Below are positions 55,781-64,000 of a DNA stretch of 64,000 nucleotides, one piece after another (within the stretch, counting starts at the first letter, position 1; each line of letters starts with the position of its first letter). The notes under the pieces were generated by a model. It ran no database searches. It saw only the letters and a program-made list of their open reading frames with translations, and was not told where the DNA came from. Position numbers and translations under genes: made by a program. The stretch comes from Brevundimonas alba (GTDB taxonomy: Bacteria; Pseudomonadota; Alphaproteobacteria; Caulobacterales; Caulobacteraceae). The stretch is from positions 372,001-436,000 of the forward strand of contig NZ_JAATJM010000002.1 of assembly GCF_011927945.1 (NCBI RefSeq), given 5' to 3'.

Positions 55781-56277
55781 TGCGGTCCGCGGTTCTCCTG
55801 ACGAGCCTGTCCGTCCTGCTGGCCGCCTGCGGCGAGCGGGCGGAGAAGGCCGAGCCCACGCCATCCGACGTGGTGTCGGCCGCTCCGGCGAAGACGGACG
55901 CCGCGCCCGAGGCTCCGGCCGTGCTCGACGCGGCCACGCTGCGCCGGGTCTGTCGCGCCGGTCTGGCCAACATCCACGGCCAGAAAGTCGGCGACATCTC
56001 GATCGACGGCCTCGAAGGCGAGATCGTCAACGCCTCGTGGCGCGCGCCGGTCGACGGCGGCCGCCGCCGGGCCCAGTGCCGGGTCGACGGCGACCTGATC
56101 ACCTGGAAGCCTTCCGAGGCCCAGAACCCCGAACAGAACCGCTGGATGAACCAGTCCGGCGACCCGGTGACGCGCTTCGTCCTTGACGGCGAGGCGATCA
56201 CCATCAACACGACGCTCCCGGATGGGACGACCGCCACGGAAACCTATTCCGTGGCTGCTGAGCAAGAGGCCCGCTGA
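55777..56277 (+). CDS. Lipoprotein inside the nuo operon
   Basis: 166 residues, ATGA overlap with the SGNH gene. Lipoprotein signal MMRSAVLLTSLSVLLAAC (lipobox Cys18), an Ala/Pro/Glu-rich linker to about 50, then a compact domain with two cysteines (RRVCRAG and AQCRVDGD) and a beta-rich end. No family recognised. Its TGA overlaps the nuoG ATG. Confidence 0.8.
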   Translation: MMRSAVLLTSLSVLLAACGERAEKAEPTPSDVVSAAPAKTDAAPEAPAVLDAATLRRVCRAGLANIHGQKVGDISIDGLEGEIVNASWRAPVDGGRRRAQCRVDGDLITWKPSEAQNPEQNRWMNQSGDPVTRFVLDGEAITINTTLPDGTTATETYSVAAEQEAR

Positions 56278-58322
56278 TGCCCGTCGCCAAGGTCAACGGC
56301 GTAGAAACCGAATTCGAGCCCGGCATGACCGTGCTCCAGGTCGCCGAGAAGGCCGGCCATGAGATCCCGCGCTTCTGCTATCACGAGCGGCTGTCGATCG
56401 CCGGCAACTGCCGCATGTGCCTGGTCGAGGTGAAGCCCGGACCGCCGAAGCCGCAGGCCTCGTGCGCCCTGCCGGCCGCCGAGGGCCAGGAGATCTTCAC
56501 CGACACGCCGATGGTGAAGAAGGCCCGCGAAGGGGTGATGGAGTTCCTGCTCATCAACCACCCGCTGGATTGCCCGATCTGTGACCAGGGCGGCGAGTGC
56601 GACCTGCAGGACCAGGCCATGGGCTACGGTCGCGACGGCTCGCGCTATGCGGAGAACAAGCGCGCCGTCGAAGAAAAGAACATGGGTCCGACGGTGAAGA
56701 CCTTCATGACGCGGTGCATCCAGTGCACGCGTTGCGTCCGCTTCATCACCGAGGTCGCCGGCGTGCCGGACATCGGCATGATCTCGCGCGGCGAGGACGC
56801 CGAGATCACGACCTATCTCGAGAAGAACATCGACAGCGAGCTGTCGGGCAACGTCAACGACCTGTGCCCCGTCGGCGCTCTGACCCACCGGCCGTGGCAG
56901 TACCACTACCGCCCGTGGGAGCTGAAGAAGACCGAGTCCATCGACGTCATGGATGCACTGGGTTCGAACATCCGCGTCGATGCGCGAGGACCCGAGGTCA
57001 TGCGCGTGCTGCCGCGCGTCAACGAGGGCGTCAACGAGGAGTGGCTGTCGGACATCAGCCGCTATGTCGTCGATGGTCTGCAGCGCCAGCGGCTCGACCG
57101 CCCCTACGTCCGCGAGAACGGCAAGCTGCGCGTTGCTTCGTGGGAAGAGGCGCTGGGTGTCGTGGCGGAGCGGATCAAGGCGGCTCCGGCCGACCGGATC
57201 GGTGTCGTCGCCGGCGACCTGCAGGACGCGGAATCGATGAAGGCGGCGCTGGACCTGTTCCGCGCCCTGGGCTCGGCCAACACCGACTGCCGTCAGGACG
57301 GGGCGGCCGTGGGCGAGGGGCCGCGCGAGGGCTGGCTGTTCAACTCCGGCCTGCAAGGCATTGAAACGGCTGACGCGGTCCTGATCGTGGGCGCCAATCC
57401 GCGCACCGAGGCGCCGCTGCTGAACGCCCGCCTGCGCAAGGCGTGGCTGACCGGCCGGACTGAGGTCGGGGTTATCGGCGAGCAGATGAATCTGACGTTC
57501 GACCACAGCTGGCTGGGCGCGGGCTCCAAGACGCTGGCCAAGCTGCCGAAGGCGGCGATGGACTTCCTGACCAAGGCCGAGCGGCCGGCGATCATCGTCG
57601 GTTCGGGCGCCCTGACCGGCGACAACGGCGCGGCCGTGCTCAACGCCCTGGGCGCGCTGGCCAAGAAGGTCGGGGTCGTGACCGATGGCTGGAACGGCTT
57701 CAACGTGCTGCATAGCGCCGCCTCGCGCGTCGCCGGCCTCGACATGGGCTTCGTGCCGGGCGAGGGCGGCCTGACCGCCGCGCGGATGGTGGGCAAGGGC
57801 GCGCTGGACGTGCTGTTCCTGCTGGGCGCGGACGAGATCGAACTGGGCGCTTCGGACGCCTTCCGCGTCTATCTGGGCAGCCACGGCGACCGCGGCGCTC
57901 ACGGCGCGGACGTGATCCTGCCGGGCGCGGCCTACACCGAGAAGCCGGGCATCTACGTCAACACCGAGGGCCGGGTGCAGATGGCGGAACGCGCCGTCTT
58001 CCCCAAGGGGCAGGCGAAAGAGGACTGGGCCATCCTGCGGGCCCTGTCGGCTCTGGTCGGCCAGACCCTGCCGTACGACACCCTGGACGCGCTGCGCTCG
58101 AAGCTGATGTCGGACCATCCGACCTTCGGCCGCATCGACTATCTGCCGGCGCCCGCCTCGTTCGACGTGACAAGCCTGGGCCGGAAGGGCGACCTCGGCG
58201 ACGTGGCCTTCCACTCGGCCGTCCGCGACCCGTATCTCAATAACCCGATCGCGCGCGCCAGCGTGACCATGGCCGAGCTGTCCGCCCTGCGGGTGGCCCC
58301 GGTCGCGATGGCGGCGGAGTAA
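56277..58322 (+). CDS. nuoG: NADH-quinone oxidoreductase subunit G
   Basis: 681 residues. The N-terminal [2Fe-2S] domain (CYHERLSIAGNCRMCLVEV), the His-ligated cluster region (HPLDCPICDQGGECDLQDQ), a [4Fe-4S] site (CIQCTRCVRF) and a molybdopterin-oxidoreductase-like C-terminal domain without a cofactor. Starts in TGATG with the preceding lipoprotein. Confidence 0.96.
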   Translation: MPVAKVNGVETEFEPGMTVLQVAEKAGHEIPRFCYHERLSIAGNCRMCLVEVKPGPPKPQASCALPAAEGQEIFTDTPMVKKAREGVMEFLLINHPLDCPICDQGGECDLQDQAMGYGRDGSRYAENKRAVEEKNMGPTVKTFMTRCIQCTRCVRFITEVAGVPDIGMISRGEDAEITTYLEKNIDSELSGNVNDLCPVGALTHRPWQYHYRPWELKKTESIDVMDALGSNIRVDARGPEVMRVLPRVNEGVNEEWLSDISRYVVDGLQRQRLDRPYVRENGKLRVASWEEALGVVAERIKAAPADRIGVVAGDLQDAESMKAALDLFRALGSANTDCRQDGAAVGEGPREGWLFNSGLQGIETADAVLIVGANPRTEAPLLNARLRKAWLTGRTEVGVIGEQMNLTFDHSWLGAGSKTLAKLPKAAMDFLTKAERPAIIVGSGALTGDNGAAVLNALGALAKKVGVVTDGWNGFNVLHSAASRVAGLDMGFVPGEGGLTAARMVGKGALDVLFLLGADEIELGASDAFRVYLGSHGDRGAHGADVILPGAAYTEKPGIYVNTEGRVQMAERAVFPKGQAKEDWAILRALSALVGQTLPYDTLDALRSKLMSDHPTFGRIDYLPAPASFDVTSLGRKGDLGDVAFHSAVRDPYLNNPIARASVTMAELSALRVAPVAMAAE

Positions 58323-58328
58323 GGCTAG

Positions 58329-59393
58329 ATGGATTTCTGGACCACGCCTCTGGGATGGACCCTCGCCACAGCCGGCGGCATCCTGCTCGTCACCGTCGGC
58401 ATCCTGATCTCGCTCGCCTTCCTGCTGCTGGCGGACCGGAAGATCTGGGCCGGCGTGCAGATGCGCAAAGGCCCGAACGTGGTGGGGCCGTTCGGCCTGC
58501 TGCAGTCGTTCGCCGACTTCTTCAAATTCGTGCTGAAGGAAATCGTCGTCCCGGCCGGGGCCGACAAGGTGATCTTCCTGCTGGCGCCGCTGCTGACGTT
58601 CGTGCTGGCCTTCATCGCATGGGCGGCGATCCCGTTCGCGCCCGGCTGGGTCATCTCCGACCTGAACGTCGGCATCCTCTACATCTTCGCCATCAGCTCG
58701 CTGGGCGTCTACGGCATAATCATGGGGGGCTGGGCTTCGAACTCGAAGTATCCGTTCCTCGGCTCGCTGCGGTCGGCGGCGCAGATGGTGTCCTATGAGG
58801 TCTCGATCGGCCTCGTGATCATCAACGTCATCCTGCTGTCCGACACGATGAACCTGACGCAGATCGTCACCCAGCAGGGCGGCTGGATCTGGAACTGGTT
58901 CGCATTCGGCGGCGGTCTGGAAACCCTGCCCACCATCGTCGTCATGTTCCCGATGTCGATCATCTTCTTCATCTCGGCGCTGGCCGAGACCAACCGTCCG
59001 CCGTTCGACCTGCCCGAGGCCGAGTCCGAGCTCGTGGCCGGCTATCAGGTGGAATACAGCTCGACGCCGTACCTGCTGTTCATGATCGGCGAATACGCCA
59101 ACATCGTCTTCATGTGCGCCATGATCAGCCTGCTGTTCTTCGGCGGCTGGCACCCGGGCTTCCCGACGGACTTCCTGAACGACTGGCCCGAGTTCCTGGC
59201 CAACCTGTTCTACTTCTTCGTCTTCTTCGCCAAGATCATCTTCTGGTTCGCGATGATCGCCATGGTGAAGGCCTTCGTTCCCCGCTACCGCTACGACCAG
59301 CTGATGCGACTGGGCTGGAAGATCTTCCTGCCGACCTCGCTGGTCGCCGTGGTCATCGTCTCGGCGTGGCGCGTGTTCGCGGTGGGCGCATGA
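58329..59393 (+). CDS. nuoH: NADH-quinone oxidoreductase subunit H
   Basis: 354 residues, about eight membrane helices. Quinone-channel subunit: [83 protein letters not shown]. Complete. Confidence 0.97.
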   Translation: MDFWTTPLGWTLATAGGILLVTVGILISLAFLLLADRKIWAGVQMRKGPNVVGPFGLLQSFADFFKFVLKEIVVPAGADKVIFLLAPLLTFVLAFIAWAAIPFAPGWVISDLNVGILYIFAISSLGVYGIIMGGWASNSKYPFLGSLRSAAQMVSYEVSIGLVIINVILLSDTMNLTQIVTQQGGWIWNWFAFGGGLETLPTIVVMFPMSIIFFISALAETNRPPFDLPEAESELVAGYQVEYSSTPYLLFMIGEYANIVFMCAMISLLFFGGWHPGFPTDFLNDWPEFLANLFYFFVFFAKIIFWFAMIAMVKAFVPRYRYDQLMRLGWKIFLPTSLVAVVIVSAWRVFAVGA

Positions 59394-59614
59394 AGCGGAT
59401 TCTGACCCTGGCCGTGCTGCTGGCCGCCGTGTCGACGGCCGCCTGCACGATCCCGACCTACGAGCCCGAGCCGGTGTCCGTCTACCAGTGGGAACGGCGC
59501 CAGCAGGCCATCGAGCGCGAACAGGCCGAACGCGAGCGCCTGTGCCGCATCACCAAGGATGAAGACCCGCGCAAGGACGAGCTGTGCCGCGGCGTCTCCG
59601 GAGACAAACGCTGA
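59390..59614 (+). CDS. Small lipoprotein between nuoH and nuoI
   Basis: 74 residues, ATGA overlap with nuoH and TGATG with nuoI. Lipobox STAAC (Cys19). The mature part is a highly charged helix ([36 protein letters not shown]) with two cysteines. No family recognised. Confidence 0.75.
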   Translation: MKRILTLAVLLAAVSTAACTIPTYEPEPVSVYQWERRQQAIEREQAERERLCRITKDEDPRKDELCRGVSGDKR

Positions 59615-60105
59615 TGTTCACCCGTCTCGTCCAGGCTGCCAAAGGCGCGATGATGCTGGACGTCATCGGCGCCGTCGGTCTGTCACTGAAATACATGGCG
59701 CGGCCCAAGGCCACCGTGAACTATCCGTTCGAGCGCAATCCGCAGTCGCCGCGGTTCCGTGGCGAGCACGCCCTGCGCCGTTATCCGAACGGCGAGGAAC
59801 GCTGCATCGCCTGCAAGCTGTGCGAGGCCATCTGCCCGGCCCAGGCCATCACCATCGAGGCCGAACCGCGCGCCGACGGCAGCCGGCGCACGACCCGCTA
59901 CGACATCGATATGGTCAAATGCATCTACTGCGGCCTGTGCCAGGAGGCCTGCCCGGTGGACGCCATCGTCGAGGGCCCGAACCTGGAGTTCACCGTCGAG
60001 ACCCGGGAAGAGCTGCTCTACGACAAGGAAAAACTGCTTTCGAACGGCGACCGCTGGGAGCGGTTGATCGCGAAGAATCTGGAACTCGACGCGCCTTACC
60101 GTTAA
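59614..60105 (+). CDS. nuoI: NADH-quinone oxidoreductase subunit I
   Basis: 163 residues from the ATG at 59614; an in-frame ATG 30 bp upstream lies inside the lipoprotein. Two [4Fe-4S] motifs: [13 protein letters not shown] and [16 protein letters not shown] (N6a and N6b). Followed by a 74-bp gap before nuoJ with an AAGGGG-type ribosome-binding site. Confidence 0.96.
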   Translation: MFTRLVQAAKGAMMLDVIGAVGLSLKYMARPKATVNYPFERNPQSPRFRGEHALRRYPNGEERCIACKLCEAICPAQAITIEAEPRADGSRRTTRYDIDMVKCIYCGLCQEACPVDAIVEGPNLEFTVETREELLYDKEKLLSNGDRWERLIAKNLELDAPYR

Positions 60106-60179
60106 GGCGCAACCGCTGAACGGGCAGGACGATTCCGGGAGGGATCGCCGCCCATAACCGAAAGGGGCGAAGGCCTCAG

Positions 60180-60803
60180 ATGTTGCAAGGAATCGCCTTC
60201 TATCTGCTGGCGGCGGTGGCCGTGGTGGGCGGCCTCATGGTCGTCACCGCGAAGAACCCCGTGCACAGCGTGCTGTGGCTGATCCTGACCTTCTTCTCGT
60301 CGGCGGGTCTGTTCGTGCTGCTGGGCGCGGAGTTCCTGGCGATGCTGCTGGTCGTGGTCTACGTCGGCGCCGTCGCGGTGCTGTTCCTGTTCGTGGTCAT
60401 GATGCTGGACGTCGACTTCGTGCGGCTGCGCGAAGGCTATGCGCGATACCTGCCGCTGGCCGCCATCGTGGCCGGCGTGCTGCTGGCCGAGATGATCATG
60501 ATCTCGCTGGTGGTCGTGAACGGCGGCGCGGCGTCCGACGCGGTCGCGCCGGCGACGGCAGTCGACATGACCAACGCCGAGGCGATCGGCCGGGTGCTCT
60601 ACACCGACTATGTCTACATCTTCCAGGCCGCGGGGATCGTGCTGCTGATCGCCATGATCGGGGCCATCGTCCTGACCCTGCGCCACAAGCCCAACATCAA
60701 GCGCCAGAAGGCCCACGACCAGGTGAACCGCGACCGCAAGACGGCGGTCGAGGTCAAGGGCGCGGCCACCGGCGAAGGCGTCACGGCCGAGGATCTGATC
60801 TGA
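60180..60803 (+). CDS. nuoJ: NADH-quinone oxidoreductase subunit J
   Basis: 207 residues, five membrane helices. [53 protein letters not shown] is characteristic and includes the TMH3 pi-bulge region. The C-terminal 40 residues are charged and cytoplasmic. Confidence 0.95.
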   Translation: MLQGIAFYLLAAVAVVGGLMVVTAKNPVHSVLWLILTFFSSAGLFVLLGAEFLAMLLVVVYVGAVAVLFLFVVMMLDVDFVRLREGYARYLPLAAIVAGVLLAEMIMISLVVVNGGAASDAVAPATAVDMTNAEAIGRVLYTDYVYIFQAAGIVLLIAMIGAIVLTLRHKPNIKRQKAHDQVNRDRKTAVEVKGAATGEGVTAEDLI

Positions 60804-61111
60804 TGGAAATCACGCTCCAGCATTATCTGGCGGTCGGCGCCATTCTGTTCACCATCGGCGTCTTCGGCATCTTCGTGAACCGCAAGAACGTCATCATCAT
60901 CCTGATGTCGATCGAGATGATCCTGCTCGCGGTGAACATCAATTTCGTCGCCTTCTCGGCCTACCTCAACGACGTCTCGGGTCAGATCATGGCCATGTTC
61001 GTCCTGACCGTCGCCGCGGCCGAGGCCGCCGTCGGCCTGGCCATTCTGGTGACCTTCTTCCGTAATCGCGGCGACATCGCCGTCGACGACGCCTCGGTCA
61101 TGAAGGGCTGA
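60803..61111 (+). CDS. nuoK: NADH-quinone oxidoreductase subunit K
   Basis: 102 residues, three membrane helices, TGATG overlap with nuoJ. Conserved glutamates in [16 protein letters not shown] and [13 protein letters not shown] lie in the proton path. Confidence 0.96.
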   Translation: MEITLQHYLAVGAILFTIGVFGIFVNRKNVIIILMSIEMILLAVNINFVAFSAYLNDVSGQIMAMFVLTVAAAEAAVGLAILVTFFRNRGDIAVDDASVMKG

Positions 61112-61113
61112 TC

Positions 61114-63216
61114 GTGAACCTCGAGCTTCTCGTCACTCTCGGCGTTTTCGCCCCCCTGCTGGGCGCGGCCATCGTCGGCCTGTCCGGCCGGCGGCTGGGC
61201 GACCTGCTGTCGAAGTCCATCACGACCGGCCTGCTGTTCGTCTCCTGCGCCGTCGCCTGGATCGTTTTCAGCCAGTGGACGTGGGGCCATCTGGAGCCGT
61301 TCACGGTCCACATCGCGCCCTTCATTCACGTCGGCGATTTCCAGTCGAACTGGTCGATCCGCATCGACGCCCTGTCGGCGGTGATGCTGGTGGTGGTGAC
61401 GACGGTGTCGTCGCTGGTCCACCTCTACAGCTGGGGCTACATGGCCGAGGATCCGGACAAGCCGCGGTTCTTCGCCTACCTCTCGCTGTTCACCTTCGCC
61501 ATGCTGGCGCTGGTCACCGCGGCTGACTTCATGCAGCTGTTCTTCGGCTGGGAAGGGGTGGGGCTGGCGTCCTATCTGCTGATCGGTTTCTGGTACAAGA
61601 AGTCCACGGCCTCGGCCGCCGCGATCAAAGCCTTCGTCGTCAACCGGGTCGGCGACTTCGGTTTCGCCCTCGGCATCTTCACCGTCTTCTGGATGTTCGG
61701 CACGATCCAGTTCGCCGAGCTGTTCCCGATGATCGCGGCGCGGGAAGGCACTGGCTGGGAGTTCCTGGGCTACACTTGGTCGGCGCTCGACCTGGCCGGT
61801 GTGCTGCTGTTCATCGGCGCCATGGGCAAGTCGGCCCAGTTCTTCCTGCACACCTGGCTGCCCGACGCCATGGAAGGCCCCACGCCCGTGTCGGCCCTGA
61901 TCCACGCCGCGACCATGGTCACGGCCGGCGTCTATATGGTCTGCCTGCTGTCGCCGATCTTCGAATACGCGCCGCTAGCCTCGTCTATCATCGCCCTGAC
62001 CGGCGCGATCACCGCCCTGTTCGCCGCGACCGTCGGTCTGGCCCAGAACGACATCAAGCGGGTCATCGCCTATTCGACCTGTTCGCAGCTCGGCTACATG
62101 TTCTTCGCCGCGGGCGTGGGCGCCTATGAGGCGGCCATGTTCCACCTGTTCACCCACGCCTTCTTCAAGGCCCTGCTGTTCCTCGGCGCGGGTTCGGTGA
62201 TCCACGGGATGCACCACGAGCAGGACATGCGGAAGATGGGCGGGCTGTGGAAGCTGCTGCCGATCACCTACGCCGTGATGATGATCGGCACGATCGCCAT
62301 CACCGGTCTGGGCATCCCCGGCATCGGCGGGTTCGCGGGCTTCTACTCAAAGGACATCGTCATCGAGAGCGCCTGGGCGGCGGCGGCTTCGGGCCATTCG
62401 GCCATCGGTCTGTTCGCCTTCCTCGTCGGCATCTTCGCCGCCGGCCTGACCGCCTACTATTCGTGGCGTCTGATCTTCATGACCTTCCACAACAAGCCTG
62501 TGTGGAAGGAAGAGGGGGCGCACCACGCCGACGACCACGCCTCGCACGCCCAACTGGAAACACATTCGGAGCCGCTGGCGGACGATGACGCTCATGGGCA
62601 CGCGCACGATGATCATGCGCATGACGATCACCACCATCACGGCCCGCTGAAGCCGCACGAGAGCCCTTGGGTCATGATCGTGCCGCTGCTCGTGCTGTCG
62701 GTCGGCGCCGTCGCCGCCGGCTTCCTGTTCGAGGGCTTCTTCACGGGGCACCACGAGGGTGAGTTCTGGCGTTCGGCCATCTTCAACGGCCCGCACAACC
62801 ACGTCCTGCACGAGGCCCACGATGTCCCGACCTGGGTCGTGTGGTCGCCGCTGGTGCTGTCCGTGATCGGCACCTTCGCCGCCTTCTGGCTCTATGTCCT
62901 GAAGGAAGGCATGGCGCGCCGCATGGCCGAGCGGGGAGGCGTCATCCACGCCTTCCTGTACAACAAGTGGTACTTCGACGAGGTCTACGACTTCATCTTC
63001 GTGCGCGGGGCCAAGGCCATCGGCGATCTGTTCTGGAAGATCGGCGACGTGAAGATCATCGACGGGCTCGGCCCGAACGGCGCGGCATGGGCCTCGCTGA
63101 AATCCGCGGCTCGACTGGGCAAGCTCCAGTCCGGCTATGTCTACCACTATGCGTTCGTGATGCTGCTCGGCGTGGCCGGTTTCCTCGCCTACGCCATCTA
63201 TGCGTGGGGAGCCTGA
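61114..63216 (+). CDS. nuoL: NADH-quinone oxidoreductase subunit L
   Basis: 700 residues from a GTG 2 bp after nuoK. Antiporter-like subunit with the long lateral helix: [59 protein letters not shown]. An insertion at about 465-515 is very rich in His and Asp ([17 protein letters not shown]), lying between the late core helices. Confidence 0.97.
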   Translation: MNLELLVTLGVFAPLLGAAIVGLSGRRLGDLLSKSITTGLLFVSCAVAWIVFSQWTWGHLEPFTVHIAPFIHVGDFQSNWSIRIDALSAVMLVVVTTVSSLVHLYSWGYMAEDPDKPRFFAYLSLFTFAMLALVTAADFMQLFFGWEGVGLASYLLIGFWYKKSTASAAAIKAFVVNRVGDFGFALGIFTVFWMFGTIQFAELFPMIAAREGTGWEFLGYTWSALDLAGVLLFIGAMGKSAQFFLHTWLPDAMEGPTPVSALIHAATMVTAGVYMVCLLSPIFEYAPLASSIIALTGAITALFAATVGLAQNDIKRVIAYSTCSQLGYMFFAAGVGAYEAAMFHLFTHAFFKALLFLGAGSVIHGMHHEQDMRKMGGLWKLLPITYAVMMIGTIAITGLGIPGIGGFAGFYSKDIVIESAWAAAASGHSAIGLFAFLVGIFAAGLTAYYSWRLIFMTFHNKPVWKEEGAHHADDHASHAQLETHSEPLADDDAHGHAHDDHAHDDHHHHGPLKPHESPWVMIVPLLVLSVGAVAAGFLFEGFFTGHHEGEFWRSAIFNGPHNHVLHEAHDVPTWVVWSPLVLSVIGTFAAFWLYVLKEGMARRMAERGGVIHAFLYNKWYFDEVYDFIFVRGAKAIGDLFWKIGDVKIIDGLGPNGAAWASLKSAARLGKLQSGYVYHYAFVMLLGVAGFLAYAIYAWGA

Positions 63217-63218
63217 TC

Positions 63219-64000
63219 TTGCCCCAGATCCCCTTCATCCTGAGCGTTGTCACCTTCCTGCCGCTGGTCGGCGCGGGTCTGATCATGCTGGCCCGCCTGA
63301 TGGGCAAGGGCGACGCCGCCGGCGCGGCGCGCTGGATCGCCCTGATCACAACCCTCGCGACTCTCGCGGTTTCGGCGGTGCTCGTGGCGGGTTTCGACGC
63401 CTCGATCGCGACCTATCAGTTCGTCGAGCGCTACGTCTGGTTCGCGGGCGCCGAATATCACATGGGCGTCGACGGCATCTCGATCCTTTTCGTGCTGCTG
63501 ACCGCCTTCCTGATGCCGATCTGCATCCTGGCCAGCTGGAAGACCATCACCGAACGGGTGGTCGACTACATGATCGCCTTCCTGGTGCTGGAGACGCTGG
63601 TCATCGGGGTGTTCACCTCGCTGGACCTGTTCCTGTTCTACATCTTCTTCGAAGGCACCCTGGTGCCGATGTTCATCATCATCGGCGTGTGGGGCGGGGC
63701 GAACCGCATCTATGCGGCCTACAAATTCTTCCTCTACACTCTGCTGGGGTCCGTCCTGATGCTGCTGGCCATGCTGTGGATGGCCTCCACGGCCGGCACG
63801 ACCAGCATCCCCGAGCTGAAAGCCTTCGACTTCCCGGCCTATGCCCAGCCGATGCTCTGGCTGGCGTTCTTCGCGTCCTTCGCGGTCAAGATGCCGATGT
63901 GGCCGGTCCACACCTGGCTTCCGGACGCCCACGTGCAGGCGCCCACGGCGGGATCGGTCATCCTGGCCGGCATCCTGCTGAAGCTCGGCGGCTACGGCTT
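63219..64000 (+). CDS. nuoM: NADH-quinone oxidoreductase subunit M (cut by window edge)
   Basis: TTG start two bases after nuoL; 260 codons visible before the window ends. Family motifs: [54 protein letters not shown] and [38 protein letters not shown]. Antiporter-like proton-pumping subunit. Confidence 0.95.
   Translation, partial: MPQIPFILSVVTFLPLVGAGLIMLARLMGKGDAAGAARWIALITTLATLAVSAVLVAGFDASIATYQFVERYVWFAGAEYHMGVDGISILFVLLTAFLMPICILASWKTITERVVDYMIAFLVLETLVIGVFTSLDLFLFYIFFEGTLVPMFIIIGVWGGANRIYAAYKFFLYTLLGSVLMLLAMLWMASTAGTTSIPELKAFDFPAYAQPMLWLAFFASFAVKMPMWPVHTWLPDAHVQAPTAGSVILAGILLKLGGYG

Noticed and set aside
56244-59153. A 969-codon open frame on the minus strand
   Set aside because: It is antisense to nuoG and nuoH, has Gln/Arg/His-rich composition typical of GC-driven shadow frames, and no family similarity.

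Overview
This window is chromosomal DNA of a high-GC alphaproteobacterium, most likely from the Caulobacterales and probably Brevundimonas or a close relative. That placement is an inference. It rests on GC-rich codon use, the iscR-iscS-sufBCDS-sufT-sufA layout, a complete alphaproteobacterial nuo operon, a bactofilin/LmdC-type peptidase pair, a CtrA-like box, and RNase E with an acidic insertion in its S1 domain. I see no rRNA, insertion sequence, prophage or CRISPR array. Genes are densely packed and many overlap by ATGA, GTGA or TGATG.

Layout, left to right. Positions 1-7.7 kb hold a truncated xerD, divergent from aroK-aroB-GNAT, then an MliC-like lipoprotein and tadA on the minus strand, the pseudouridine synthase rluB, two tandem TMEM175-type channels, rsmD and a solitary YjhX-like gene. 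Positions 7.8-18 kb hold mutL, a secreted repeat protein, a ScsC/DsbA-like thioredoxin with an M48 protease, rne with a structured leader, and an amiC-type amidase. Positions 18-23.8 kb form a more accessory stretch: a small ORF, a 528-bp spacer, a PAS-PAS-pseudoreceiver-LuxR protein, a membrane protein/alcohol dehydrogenase/TMEM175 operon and an exoX homologue. Positions 23.8-34.4 kb hold PBP1A, prfB with its programmed frameshift, a secreted orphan, bactofilin with an M23 peptidase, tyrS-bcp, a DOMON-like/NamZ pair, and an alpha/beta hydrolase without its serine nucleophile.

Positions 34.4-45.1 kb carry the Fe-S assembly operon. IscR, behind an inverted repeat at its promoter, is followed by an IscS-like desulfurase, SufB, an embedded 2OG-Fe(II)-oxygenase-like protein, SufC, SufD, SufS, SufT and SufA. 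The methionine importer metNIQ and a TfoX-N protein follow with almost no gap. Next come plsC, a GGDEF protein, a RhlE-type helicase, a small secreted protein and tRNA-Asp.

Positions 49.6-64 kb carry nuoA to nuoM in order, the last cut by the window edge. Five extra genes interrupt the series: two small membrane proteins between nuoE and nuoF, an SGNH hydrolase and a lipoprotein between nuoF and nuoG, and a small lipoprotein between nuoH and nuoI. Most of the window is housekeeping. The most unusual material is the set of guest genes inside the suf and nuo operons, the two regulators or enzymes that have lost canonical catalytic residues, and the telomere-like inverted repeat between PBP1A and prfB.
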